A DNA stretch of 64,000 nucleotides, taken from the NCBI GenBank assembly GCA_900113385.1, contig FOPE01000003.1, positions 1 through 64,000 of the forward strand, written 5' to 3'. The stretch comes from Lachnospiraceae bacterium C7 (lineage in GTDB: Bacteria; Bacillota; Clostridia; Lachnospirales; Lachnospiraceae). The notes under the pieces are model-generated. The model was given only the letters and a program-made list of their open reading frames with translations. It made no database searches and was not told where the DNA came from. The translations under genes and the position numbers were made by a program. This document shows positions 1-8,634 of this stretch, in pieces; the first letter of the stretch is position 1, and the number at the start of each line of letters is the position of its first letter.

Positions 1-4
1 ATAA

Positions 5-76
5 TCCTCGATAGCTCAATGGTAGAGCACTCGGCTGTTAACCGAGTTGTTGTAGGTTCGAGCCCTACTCGGGGAG
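5..76 (+). tRNA. tRNA-Asn (GUU)
   Basis: A cloverleaf can be drawn by eye. The 7-bp acceptor stem pairs 5-11 with 69-75 (one T-G pair), the anticodon GTT sits in CTGTTAA, the T-loop is GGTTCGAGCC and the discriminator is G. No CCA is encoded. It is the first of three closely packed tRNA genes that end at one terminator, so they are probably co-transcribed from a promoter left of the window. Confidence 0.95.
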
Positions 77-92
77 TTTTTTTAACTAATAC

Positions 93-164
93 GGCTCCGT
101 GGTCAAGCGGTTAAGACATCGCCCTTTCACGGCGGTAACACGGGTTCGATTCCCGTCGGAGTCA
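93..164 (+). tRNA. tRNA-Glu (UUC)
   Basis: The acceptor stem pairs 93-99 with 157-163 (one G-T wobble). The anticodon loop CTTTCAC gives TTC, and the T-arm is GGGTTCGATTCCC. The discriminator is A and no CCA is encoded. It lies 16 bases after tRNA-Asn. Confidence 0.95.
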
Positions 165-171
165 TATATTT

Positions 172-242
172 GGTGACTTAGCCAAGTGGTAAGGCGTGGG
201 TCTGCAACACCCTGATCGCCGGTTCAAATCCGGCAGTCACCT
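172..242 (+). tRNA. tRNA-Cys (GCA)
   Basis: The acceptor stem pairs 172-178 with 235-241. The anticodon loop TCTGCAAC gives GCA, and the discriminator is T, the usual identity base of tRNA-Cys. CCA is not encoded. It is last in the cluster, directly before the terminator. Confidence 0.95.
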
Positions 243-245
243 TTT

Positions 246-276
246 AAGATCAAGTTTTTACTTGGTCTTTTTTTTA
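246..276 (+). terminator. Terminator of the tRNA cluster
   Basis: GATCAAG and CTTGGTC pair (one T-G) around the loop TTTTTA and are followed by eight T. This is a typical intrinsic terminator just after tRNA-Cys. Confidence 0.85.
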
Positions 277-1497
277 TGCTTTCATGTAAGATATCAACAG
301 TTTTGAAAGAAAGTCTACAATTTATCAAAATTTATTCTACTTATTAACATATATTGTTGAAAAATAAATTCTTCAACAAAAATGGCAAAAATTATCACAT
401 ATCAGTTTAAATTTTATCAAGTATATTAAAATATAATATAAAATATAGGTTGTAAAAAATACAAAATATAAGCTGTAAAAATTAGATTATAAATGACAGT
501 TTATGACAGAAAATTATATTATGTAGAATGTTTACATAGATTTTAAGAGGTATTTTTACATAAATATTCATTTAGATATTCATTTGGATTGAAAAATGAT
601 TTGAATTTTTTAGAAATTCTTTTAATTCCAATAGAATGTATGATAAAAATTTTTGGGAAAGGTTTAATTAAATAAATGCAAAAATCAGCATCAATTTCGG
701 TTAAAATGAATTAATTTTGCGACAATTTTGTTAAAAAAAGGAAGTATTTGACCGATTAATATTATGATAGGTTTTGTATAGTAATATTATACAAAAAAGC
801 TGACTTATTTTTGTGAATGATTCTGAAGGAAATTGATTGACTATGAATGATTCTGATTTTATAATTATTAACATAAATTAGACTTATGTATTTATATATA
901 GTTTGAGTTATGTATGCTAATTAGAAGTTAAGTCTTATGTAGATAAGGTTTGGCGTCGGTATACAGCATAGAAACAGGACATATAATTGAAATGATTACA
1001 GTGTTTTAAATTGTATTTATAAGATTATGTTTATAGGATTATGTTTATAGGACTATGTTTATAGGATTATATTTATAGGATTATATTTATAGGACTATGT
1101 TTATAGGATTATATTTATAGGATTATGTTTATAAGATTATATTTATAAGAGCATAATTATTAGATGATATTTGTCAGAACATATCTTGAGCAATTTAACG
1201 ACATAAAGCAGATTATAACTAAATGCCAGAATTAATTAAATGATTGTTGTGTATTAAAGAACACAAAAATTATAAAGAGCACAAAGATCATAAAAATCAT
1301 GAAATCAATAAAAATCATAAAAATATAAAAAATATGAAAATAATGATAATCATGAAAAACATTAAAAGTATAAGCTTGGCATTTGGTCTGGGGAGAGATA
1401 TTTTTTTGAAATCTGTGTAATCAATTCCAATAATTTAACGGTAACAAATTAGTATTAGTAGATGTTTATTAGCATAGGAGTAACGGAGAAAAGATTT
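277..1497. other. Gene-free AT-rich stretch
   Basis: About 1.2 kb without a convincing coding region on either strand. It is very AT-rich and full of short imperfect repeats. The clearest is a 14-bp tandem array at 1019-1144; further down (about 1260-1350) come irregular ATCATAAAA-type runs. A weak promoter-like pair (TTGGCA, 17 bases, TATTTT) starts at about 1377 and could serve fruR. No RNA family is recognised here. Confidence 0.6.
1019..1144. repeat. Nine tandem copies of a 14-bp unit
   Basis: Nine uninterrupted units of the form ATA(G/A)GA(T/C)TAT(G/A)TTT fill exactly 126 bases, followed by a partial unit ATAAGA. Units differ only at the degenerate positions. There are no spacers, so this is a minisatellite-like tandem array and not a CRISPR. 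Because 14 is not a multiple of 3, it is unlikely to be part of a gene. It ends about 350 bases before fruR. Confidence 0.95.
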
Positions 1498-2244
1498 ATG
1501 TTAGCTGAAGAGAGATTCGCAAAAATTTTATCTATTGTAGAAAAAAATGGAAGTGCAACGATTGCAGATTTGATGTCTGAATTAGAGGCATCAGAGTCTA
1601 CAGTTCGTAGAGATTTAAATACGCTTTCTGCAAAGGGGTTGTTGACAAAAGTTCATGGAGGTGCTATTGCAAAAAATTCGACCATTAAGACAATGGACGA
1701 TAACTACAATAGTAGATCTAATTTGAACATGGAAGATAAAATTATTATTGCTAAGTATGCAGCTTCCTTAATTAAGTCAGATGATTTTGTGTACATCGAT
1801 GCAGGAACAACTACATCACTTATCATTGATTTTCTTGAAGAACCAGGAACTGTTTTTGTTACAAATGCTGTAGAACATGCAAGGCGATTATCTCAAAAGG
1901 GATATACCGTCTATATCTTAGGCGGGGAGTTCAAAGCAAGTACTGAAGCAATTGTTGGGGAAGAAGCGATAGAGACCTTAGACAAATATAATTTTACTAA
2001 AGGGTTCTGGGGAACTAATGGAATTTGTGTTTCAAGAGGAATAACAACACCAGAATTTAAAGAGGCAATGGTTAAAAAAGCAGCATTAAAGAATTGTGAA
2101 GAAAGATTTATTGTTGCTGACCAAAGTAAATTTTCAGAAATATCAAGTGTTAAATTTGCTGATTTTGATGAAGTTGAAATTATTACAACGAATTTACAAC
2201 AGCAATCACTTAAAAAGTATAAGAATATCATGGAGGTTTCGTAA
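1498..2244 (+). CDS. fruR: DeoR-family regulator of the fructose operon (FruR-like)
   Basis: A 248-aa transcription regulator of the DeoR family. The N-terminus has a DeoR winged helix (IADLMSELEASESTVRRDL), followed by the DeoR sensor domain with DAGTTTS and a Lys-rich end typical of sugar-phosphate sensing. The ATG at 1498 is preferred over an upstream in-frame ATG (1462) because a GGAG lies just before it and the protein then starts MLAEERFAKI, the usual beginning of this family. The stop is 2 bases before fruK, so it heads the operon. By family precedent it represses the fruK-fruA genes and responds to fructose-1-phosphate; the effector is inferred. Confidence 0.9.
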   Translation: MLAEERFAKILSIVEKNGSATIADLMSELEASESTVRRDLNTLSAKGLLTKVHGGAIAKNSTIKTMDDNYNSRSNLNMEDKIIIAKYAASLIKSDDFVYIDAGTTTSLIIDFLEEPGTVFVTNAVEHARRLSQKGYTVYILGGEFKASTEAIVGEEAIETLDKYNFTKGFWGTNGICVSRGITTPEFKEAMVKKAALKNCEERFIVADQSKFSEISSVKFADFDEVEIITTNLQQQSLKKYKNIMEVS

Positions 2245-2246
2245 TT

Positions 2247-3161
2247 ATGATTTATACAGTAACATTTAACCCATCATTAGACTACATTGTATCTGTTGAT
2301 CATTTTAAAGCAGGTCAAGTTAATAGAACAACAGATGAAATTATTTTTCCAGGAGGAAAAGGAATTAACGTATCTATTGTTTTAAAAAATTTAGGATTTG
2401 AAAGTACTGCATTAGGCTTCATGGCCGGATTTACAGGTGATGAAATTTGTAGATTGCTTGAAGAAAAAGGTATTACAACAGATTTTATTCATGTAAAAAA
2501 AGGCTTATCAAGAATCAATGTAAAAATGCGCTCAGATGAAGAATCTGAAATAAATGGACGTGGTCCTGAAATTATGCAAGAGGATATAGACAAATTATAT
2601 AGACAATTAGATAAGCTAAAAGATGGAGACACACTTGTTTTAGCAGGTAGTATCCCAAGTGTTATGCCTGAGTCAATGTACATGGACATAATGAAATACT
2701 TAAAAGATAAAAAAGTAAACATTGCAGTAGATGCAACAAAAGATTTACTTGTAAATGTTTTACCATATCACCCATTCGTAATTAAACCTAATAATCATGA
2801 ATTAGGTGAAATCTTTGGCGTAGAAATAACTACAAAAGATGATGTAGTTAAATATGCTAAGAAATTACAAGAAAAAGGTGCTAGAAATGTGTTGATTTCA
2901 ATGGCTGGAGATGGTGCAGTTTTAGTAACTGAAGATGGTCAAGAGTTTAGAGCTGAGGCACCAAAGGGAGACCTTAAAAACTCAGTAGGAGCTGGAGATT
3001 CAATGGTTGCAGGATTTGTAGCAGGATACATGACAAAGAAAGATTATTTTGAAGCATTTAAGATGGGTGTTTGCACAGGAAGTGCTAGCGCATTTTCTGA
3101 GGAATTGGCTACAAAGGCAGAAGTAGAAGCCTTGTTAGATAAAAGTAAGGACTTATTTTAA
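2247..3161 (+). CDS. fruK: 1-Phosphofructokinase
   Basis: A 304-aa PfkB-family sugar kinase that turns fructose-1-phosphate into fructose-1,6-bisphosphate in the cytosol. It starts MIYTVTFNPSLDY and has the PfkB signatures FPGGKGINVS near the N-terminus, KPNNHELGEIFG in the middle, and the catalytic NSVGAGDSMVAGF near residue 250, whose Asp is the base. Length is normal. GGAGG precedes the ATG, and the gene lies between the DeoR regulator and the fructose EIIABC. That context favours FruK over the related tagatose-6-phosphate kinase LacC. Confidence 0.94.
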   Translation: MIYTVTFNPSLDYIVSVDHFKAGQVNRTTDEIIFPGGKGINVSIVLKNLGFESTALGFMAGFTGDEICRLLEEKGITTDFIHVKKGLSRINVKMRSDEESEINGRGPEIMQEDIDKLYRQLDKLKDGDTLVLAGSIPSVMPESMYMDIMKYLKDKKVNIAVDATKDLLVNVLPYHPFVIKPNNHELGEIFGVEITTKDDVVKYAKKLQEKGARNVLISMAGDGAVLVTEDGQEFRAEAPKGDLKNSVGAGDSMVAGFVAGYMTKKDYFEAFKMGVCTGSASAFSEELATKAEVEALLDKSKDLF

Positions 3162-3173
3162 GGAGGTAGTAAA

Positions 3174-5273
3174 TTGAAGATTAGAGATCTTTTAGCTAGT
3201 GAGAGTATTAATCTCAAAGGCTCAGCTACGAGCAAAGAAGATGTTTTAAATCAAATGGTTGATTTAATGGCTAAAAGCGGAAAGATTAACGATGTGGAAA
3301 CATATCGTAAAGGTGTTTTTGCCAGAGAAGATGAATCAACAACAGGTATAGGAGAGGGCATTGCTATCCCTCATTGTAAGTCTGAGGCTGTTAGTAAACC
3401 AGGACTTGCAGCAATGATTTTACCAGATGGTGTAGAATTTGATGCATTAGATGGTCAGCCTGTAAACTTAATTTTCTTAATTGCAGCTCCAAATACAAAA
3501 GATAATGTACATTTGGATGTATTAAGTAAATTGTCGACATTACTTATGGACTTAGATTTTACAGATAGTTTAAGAAAAGCTTCATCGGTTGATGAATTTT
3601 TAAATATTATTGACAGAGCAGAGGCTGATAAGGATGAAGCTGAAGACGCAAAAGAAAAAGCAGAACAGCAAAATGCAGCAAATGGTTCAGGATATACAGT
3701 ACTTGCAGTAACTGCTTGTCCAACTGGAATTGCACATACATATATGGCAGCTGAATCATTAGAAAAACACGCAGCAGAAAGAGGAATTTCAATTAAAGTT
3801 GAAACAAGAGGCTCAGGTGGGGCAAAACATGTTTTAACAGATCAAGAAATTAAAGATGCTACAGCCATTATTGTAGCTGCAGATACAAAAGTACCAATGG
3901 ATAGATTTGATGGAAAACCTCTTATTCAGGTAAAAGTAGCCGATGGTATTAATAAAGCTGATGAGTTATTAGATAAAGCTATTAAAGCTGAGGCTCCAAT
4001 TTTTAAAGCTTCAGAATCAAACACTTCAGAAGTTGAGGAAAGTGGTTCAGAAGGAATTGGACGTGCTGCATACAAACACTTAATGAGTGGTGTATCTCAT
4101 ATGTTACCATTCGTTATTGGTGGTGGTATCATGACAGCAATTGCATTCTTAATTGATACAATTTGTGGCTATGGCACAACAGGTGGATCAAACTTTGGTA
4201 GTATGGTTCCATTATCTGCATTATTTAAATATATTGGTGGACTTTCAATGGGACTTATGGTTCCAGTTTTAGCAGGATACATTGCATATTCAATTGCTGA
4301 TAGACCAGGACTTGCAGTTGGTTTTGTAGGTGGTATGTTAGCATCATCAGGTAACAGTGCGTTATTGAATTTTGCTGGTATTTGGCCAGGACATTGGCAA
4401 GGAGCAGGAGATGCTAAACAGTATATCTTTGAATTACACGGAGTACAAAAAGTTATAGCTGACTTCGCTTTCCAGAATACAGGAAATACAATTTCTGGAT
4501 TCTTAGGTGGTATTGCAGCAGGTTTCCTCGCAGGAGCAATTATTTTATTCTTAAAGAAGATTACAAATGGGTTACCAGCTTCATTAGACGGAATTAAACC
4601 AACATTAATTTATCCATTCTGTGGAATTTTAATTATGGGTATTGCAATGTGTTTCGTATTAAATCCAGCAATTGGTTACATCAACACATTATTAAGTGAC
4701 ATGCTTAATGGATTATCAAAATCAGGAATGCTTACATTATTAGGATTAATCTTAGGAGCAATGATGGCTATAGATATGGGTGGCCCAATTAATAAAGCTG
4801 CTTACGTATTTGGTACAGGAATGCTTGCACAGGCAAATAACTACTTAGCAAGTGGTTTAACACATTCAGATCCTAAGGTTCAAGCTTGTTATATTGCAAT
4901 GGCTGCAATCATGGCAGGTGGTATGGTTCCACCAGTAGGAATCGCAATTGCATGTAAATTATTCCCTAAGAAATTTACAGAAGCCGAAAAAGAAACTAAG
5001 GTTTCAAACTTAATTATGGGATGTGCATTCATTACAGAAGGTGCAATTCCATTCGCAGCAGCAGATCCAATTCATGTTATTCCATGTACTTTAGTTGGTG
5101 CAGGTATTGCAGGTGGACTTTCAGCAGCATTTAAATGTACACTTATGGCACCACATGGTGGAGTATTTGTTTTTGCAACAGTAGGTAAACCACTATTATA
5201 CATCCTTGCATGGTTAATTGGTTCAATTGTTACAGCAATTTTACTCGGATTTATAAAAAAGGATGCAAAATAG
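3174..5273 (+). CDS. fruA: PTS fructose transporter, fused EIIA-EIIB-EIIC
   Basis: A 699-aa membrane permease that imports fructose as fructose-1-phosphate. The domain order is EIIA (about 1-150, phospho-His67 in IAIPHCKS), EIIB (about 172-270, phospho-Cys182 in TACPTGIAHTY) and EIIC (about 295-690, Gly-rich multi-spanning segments such as FVIGGGIMTAIAFL). An acidic, charged linker joins A to B. Translation starts at a TTG, placed by a strong AAGGAGG 6 bases upstream; no ATG fits. It lies 12 bases behind fruK in the same operon. Confidence 0.95.
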   Translation: MKIRDLLASESINLKGSATSKEDVLNQMVDLMAKSGKINDVETYRKGVFAREDESTTGIGEGIAIPHCKSEAVSKPGLAAMILPDGVEFDALDGQPVNLIFLIAAPNTKDNVHLDVLSKLSTLLMDLDFTDSLRKASSVDEFLNIIDRAEADKDEAEDAKEKAEQQNAANGSGYTVLAVTACPTGIAHTYMAAESLEKHAAERGISIKVETRGSGGAKHVLTDQEIKDATAIIVAADTKVPMDRFDGKPLIQVKVADGINKADELLDKAIKAEAPIFKASESNTSEVEESGSEGIGRAAYKHLMSGVSHMLPFVIGGGIMTAIAFLIDTICGYGTTGGSNFGSMVPLSALFKYIGGLSMGLMVPVLAGYIAYSIADRPGLAVGFVGGMLASSGNSALLNFAGIWPGHWQGAGDAKQYIFELHGVQKVIADFAFQNTGNTISGFLGGIAAGFLAGAIILFLKKITNGLPASLDGIKPTLIYPFCGILIMGIAMCFVLNPAIGYINTLLSDMLNGLSKSGMLTLLGLILGAMMAIDMGGPINKAAYVFGTGMLAQANNYLASGLTHSDPKVQACYIAMAAIMAGGMVPPVGIAIACKLFPKKFTEAEKETKVSNLIMGCAFITEGAIPFAAADPIHVIPCTLVGAGIAGGLSAAFKCTLMAPHGGVFVFATVGKPLLYILAWLIGSIVTAILLGFIKKDAK

Positions 5274-5332
5274 TTAAAAATAGTTTATAATAGGATATGA
5301 AACACTTTTGTTACATAGGAGGAAATTAATTC

Positions 5333-5590
5333 ATGAAAGAGTTTAAGTACACAATCAAAGACGAAATGGGTATCCACGCAAGACCAGCTGGATTATTCGT
5401 AAAAGAAGCTGCTAAGTTTCCATGTAATGTTACAATTACAAAAGATGGAAAAGAAGTAGACGCTAAAAGAATTTTTGGTGTTATGAGCCTTGGTGTTAAA
5501 TGTGGTCAGGAAATCACATTAAAAACTGATGGTGACCAAGAAGATGAAGCTATTTCATCATTAAGCAAATTCTTAGAAGAAAACTTATAA
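5333..5590 (+). CDS. ptsH: HPr phosphocarrier protein
   Basis: An 85-aa general PTS carrier that passes phosphate from EI to the sugar-specific EIIA. The catalytic His15 is in MGIHARPAG. In Bacillus-type HPr the HPrK-dependent regulatory serine is residue 46 of the KSIMGVMSLG segment; here the matching segment is KRIFGVMSLG, so position 46 is Arg. The protein should therefore take part in sugar transport but should not form P-Ser-HPr for CcpA-type catabolite control. An AGGAGG ribosome site precedes the ATG. Having ptsH directly behind fruA couples the general PTS to fructose induction. Confidence 0.95.
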   Translation: MKEFKYTIKDEMGIHARPAGLFVKEAAKFPCNVTITKDGKEVDAKRIFGVMSLGVKCGQEITLKTDGDQEDEAISSLSKFLEENL

Positions 5591-5644
5591 TTTCAAATCT
5601 AAGAACAAGATTGAATATTTAATAAGCATGATTAACAAGTAGGA

Positions 5645-5695
5645 TTTATCCCAGTGGGGAGGCTAGTTTAAGTATAGTTTCGTTGCTGGGATAAA
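5645..5695. other. Long-arm hairpin between ptsH and ptsI
   Basis: A perfect 10-base inverted repeat (TTTATCCCAG at 5645-5654, CTGGGATAAA at 5686-5695) encloses 31 bases in the 226-base ptsH-ptsI gap. No T-run follows, so it is not a classical terminator. It could be an RNA structure that sets the ptsH/ptsI ratio or a processing site. No known family is recognised. Confidence 0.5.
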
Positions 5696-5816
5696 CTTAT
5701 TGAGGTGTACTAGATTTTAACTCTAATTAGTACATTAACTAAAATTTTGTTTAAAACAGAAATTGTTTTGATAATAATAAAAACAACAGAGTAATAATAT
5801 GAATAAGGAGAAGCAT

Positions 5817-7439
5817 ATGGTTATCGAAGGAAAAAGTGTCTTCAGTGGTATTGCCATTGGTAAGCTCTCAATCTTTAATAAAAAAGATAATACTGTTAAA
5901 AGAACAGCAGTAGAGAATACAGAAGCAGAAGTTAAGCGTTTTGAGGACGCAAGAGAAGCTGCAAAAAAACAGCTTGCAGGTATTTATGAAAAAGCTGTAA
6001 AAGAAGTTGGTGAAGTAAACGCACAGGTTTTTGAAGTTCACCAAATGATGTTAGATGATTTAGATTATGTAGAATCTATTACAAATATTATTGAATCTCA
6101 GAAATTAAATGCAGAATATGCAGTTGCCACAACAGGTGACAATTTCGCGGAAATGTTCTCACAGATGGATGATGATTACATGAGAGGAAGAGCTGCAGAC
6201 GTAAAAGATATCTCTAATCGTGTAATTTCTATTCTTCAAGGAAATTCTATCGATGCAGATTTAGCTGATGAACCAGTTATTTTATTAGCTGATGATTTAG
6301 CTCCAAGTGAGACAGTTCAGTTAGACAAATCTAAAGTACTTTCATTTGTTACAAGACATGGTTCAACAAATTCACACACAGCTATCTTAGCTAGAACAAT
6401 GAATATCCCAGCATTAATCGGAGTAGATTATCCAGAAGATGCAAATGGAAAAATGGGTATCGTTGATGGATTTGAAGGCAAAATTATTATTGATCCAGAT
6501 GAGGCTACTTTATCAGAATATACAGTAAAGAAAAAACAAGAAGATGACAAAAAACGTCTTCTTCAAGAGCTTAAAGGACAAGATAATATCACACTTGATG
6601 GAAAAAGAATTAACTTATACGCTAATATCGGTGGTGTAGGTGATGTCGCTTCTGTTCTTGCAAATGATGCAGGCGGAATTGGTCTTTTCAGAAGTGAGTT
6701 CTTATACTTAGAATCAGAAGATTTCCCTACAGAGGAAGCTCAGTTCGTAGCATACAAAAAAGTTGCAGAGACTATGGCAGGTAAAAAAGTTATTATCCGT
6801 ACACTTGATATTGGTGCTGATAAACAGGTTGATTACTTCGACTTAAAGAACGAAGATAACCCTGCATTAGGATATAGAGCTATCCGTATTTGCTTAGCTC
6901 AACCAGATATCTTTAAGACACAGCTTAGAGCTATTTTAAGAGCTAGTTACTATGGAAACATTTCAATTATGTTCCCAATGATCATTTCAGTTGATGAAGT
7001 ACATCAGATCAAAGAGATTTTAGCAGAAGTTAAAGCTGAGCTTGATGCACAAGGAATCCCTTATAAGAAAGATATCGAAATTGGTGTCATGATCGAAACT
7101 CCAGCAGCAGTTATGATTAGTGAAGAGTTAGGTAAAGAAGTTGACTTCTTCTCTATCGGTACAAACGACTTAACACAGTACACACTTGCTATTGACCGTC
7201 AGAATCCAAAACTTGACAATATTTACGATTCACATCACCCAGCTATCTTAAAGATGCTTAAGATGATCGTTGATAATGGTCACAAAGGTGGCGCATGGGT
7301 TGGTATCTGTGGAGAGCTTGGTGCTGACACAACTCTTACAGAAACATTCCTTAAAATGGGATTTGATGAATTATCAGTTAGCCCATCAATGATTCTTAGA
7401 GTTAGAGATAAGGTTCGTTCAATTGATACAACAAAATAA
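5817..7439 (+). CDS. ptsI: PTS enzyme I (phosphoenolpyruvate-protein phosphotransferase)
   Basis: A 540-aa cytosolic enzyme that transfers phosphate from PEP to HPr. The phospho-His is His187 in GSTNSHTAILAR, and the PEP-domain Cys498 is in GICGELGAD; a family motif SIGTNDLTQYT is also visible. An in-frame ATG exists at 5799, but AAGGAG lies between it and the ATG at 5817, so the downstream start is chosen (MVIEGKSVFSGIAIG). It is the last gene of the fructose/PTS cluster and is followed by a strong terminator. Confidence 0.95.
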   Translation: MVIEGKSVFSGIAIGKLSIFNKKDNTVKRTAVENTEAEVKRFEDAREAAKKQLAGIYEKAVKEVGEVNAQVFEVHQMMLDDLDYVESITNIIESQKLNAEYAVATTGDNFAEMFSQMDDDYMRGRAADVKDISNRVISILQGNSIDADLADEPVILLADDLAPSETVQLDKSKVLSFVTRHGSTNSHTAILARTMNIPALIGVDYPEDANGKMGIVDGFEGKIIIDPDEATLSEYTVKKKQEDDKKRLLQELKGQDNITLDGKRINLYANIGGVGDVASVLANDAGGIGLFRSEFLYLESEDFPTEEAQFVAYKKVAETMAGKKVIIRTLDIGADKQVDYFDLKNEDNPALGYRAIRICLAQPDIFKTQLRAILRASYYGNISIMFPMIISVDEVHQIKEILAEVKAELDAQGIPYKKDIEIGVMIETPAAVMISEELGKEVDFFSIGTNDLTQYTLAIDRQNPKLDNIYDSHHPAILKMLKMIVDNGHKGGAWVGICGELGADTTLTETFLKMGFDELSVSPSMILRVRDKVRSIDTTK

Positions 7440-7489
7440 TTTTTATGAATAGTATTTTATATTAGAAGTACTAATCAAGAAGATAAAAT

Positions 7490-7530
7490 AAGGCCATTTC
7501 CTAGATGTTTGTCTAGGAGATGGCTTTTTT
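7490..7530 (+). terminator. Terminator after ptsI
   Basis: GGCCATTTCCTAGA pairs with TCTAGGAGATGGCT around TGTTTG and is followed by six T. It closes the fructose/PTS transcription unit. Confidence 0.88.
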
Positions 7531-7657
7531 ACTGCATTTTGTTATGATATAATCAAATTTGTAGAGACGTAGATAGAAAATTAAAATGCAGATAAAAAAA
7601 TTATCAATGCATTTCAACAAAAAAAGAAATAGGAAAAGGAAAGAGGTAAGGCATAAT

Positions 7658-8398
7658 ATGAGAATAATGATAATCCGTCATGGGGATCCAAATTATGAAA
7701 TTGATTCATTAACTGAGCAGGGATGGAAAGAAGCCCAGTTATTAGCAGATAGAGTAAAAAAGTATAACGATAAATATAACATTAAAGATATTTATGTATC
7801 GCCATTAGGAAGAGCCCAAGATACTGCATCTAAAAGTTTAGAGGCACTTGGAAGAACAGCAACAACATGTGAGTGGTTAAGAGAATTTGCACCAAGAATA
7901 GACCGACCGGACACAGATAAAAAGAAAAATGCATGGGATTGGTTGCCACAAGATTGGACAAAAATACAAGAGTTTTATGATGTTGATAAGTGGTTTACAC
8001 AAAAAAACATGATTGAAGGCGAAGTAGATAAAGAATATAAATGGGTATGTGAAGAACTTGATAAATTGTTAGCAGACCATGGATATGTTAGAAATGGAAA
8101 AAATTATGATGTAGTAAAGGGAAATGAAGATACAATAGTTTTTTTCTGTCATTTTGGTTTGGAATGTGTTTTGTTAAGTCATTTATTAAATGTTTCACCA
8201 ATGATCTTGTGGCATGGATTTTGTGCTCCAACTTCTTCAGTAACATTTTTGTATACAGAAGAAAGAAGAAAAGGAATTGCTTCATTTAGAGCAAATTGTT
8301 TTGGGGATACATCTCATTTATATGCAGCAGGAGAAGAACCATCATTTTCGGCGAGATTTTGCGAAAGATATGAAAATGAAGATGAAAGACATGATTAA
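7658..8398 (+). CDS. Histidine phosphatase family protein
   Basis: A 246-aa member of the phosphoglycerate-mutase-like superfamily. It starts MRIMIIRHGDPNY with the catalytic RHG motif (His8). A second histidine sits in the later segment FFCHFGLECVLLSHLL, as expected for the branch-2 acid/base region. The ATG at 7658 is chosen because AGAGG precedes it and the RHG motif is then at the usual place. An ORF extending 24 codons upstream is Lys/Asn-rich and has no ribosome site. The substrate is not known; phosphosugars and nucleotides are typical. It stands alone between a terminator and a repeat-containing gap. Confidence 0.85.
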   Translation: MRIMIIRHGDPNYEIDSLTEQGWKEAQLLADRVKKYNDKYNIKDIYVSPLGRAQDTASKSLEALGRTATTCEWLREFAPRIDRPDTDKKKNAWDWLPQDWTKIQEFYDVDKWFTQKNMIEGEVDKEYKWVCEELDKLLADHGYVRNGKNYDVVKGNEDTIVFFCHFGLECVLLSHLLNVSPMILWHGFCAPTSSVTFLYTEERRKGIASFRANCFGDTSHLYAAGEEPSFSARFCERYENEDERHD

Positions 8399-8437
8399 AT
8401 TTTACAGTTAGCGTAATAAAAATATATTATAAAAGGT

Positions 8438-8497
8438 ATTGCAAAAAGTATTGCAAAAAATATTACAAAAAATATTACAAAAAGTATTGCAAAAATT
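8438..8497. repeat. Five tandem copies of a 12-bp unit
   Basis: Five contiguous units of the form ATT(G/A)CAAAAA(G/A/T)T lie between the histidine phosphatase and the next gene. They are uninterrupted and noncoding. The unit is close to one helical turn plus one base. No function is recognised. Confidence 0.9.
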
Positions 8498-8557
8498 GGA
8501 TAAACGATTATAAAAGCTATAATTTCACAAGTAAAACAAACAATTTATTCTAAAGTT

Positions 8558-8566
8558 TGCTATAAT
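8558..8566 (+). promoter_or_regulatory. Extended -10 promoter for the coiled-coil gene
   Basis: TGCTATAAT is a perfect extended -10 element. The matching -35 region is poor, which extended -10 promoters tolerate. It lies about 70 bases before the chosen ATG at 8635. Confidence 0.5.
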
Positions 8567-8634
8567 ATACATTGGGTATATTAAGTTAGAAAGAATAAAA
8601 GATGGGGAATATTTTTAATAAGAGGAGAAAAAAG

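Noticed and set aside
1-242. tRNA cluster as an attachment site of the conjugative element
   Set aside because: The element begins more than 54 kb away, after lysS. No integrase or att repeat is seen near the tRNAs.
1019-1144. Possible CRISPR array
   Set aside because: The 14-bp units are contiguous, with no spacers, and no cas gene is in the window.
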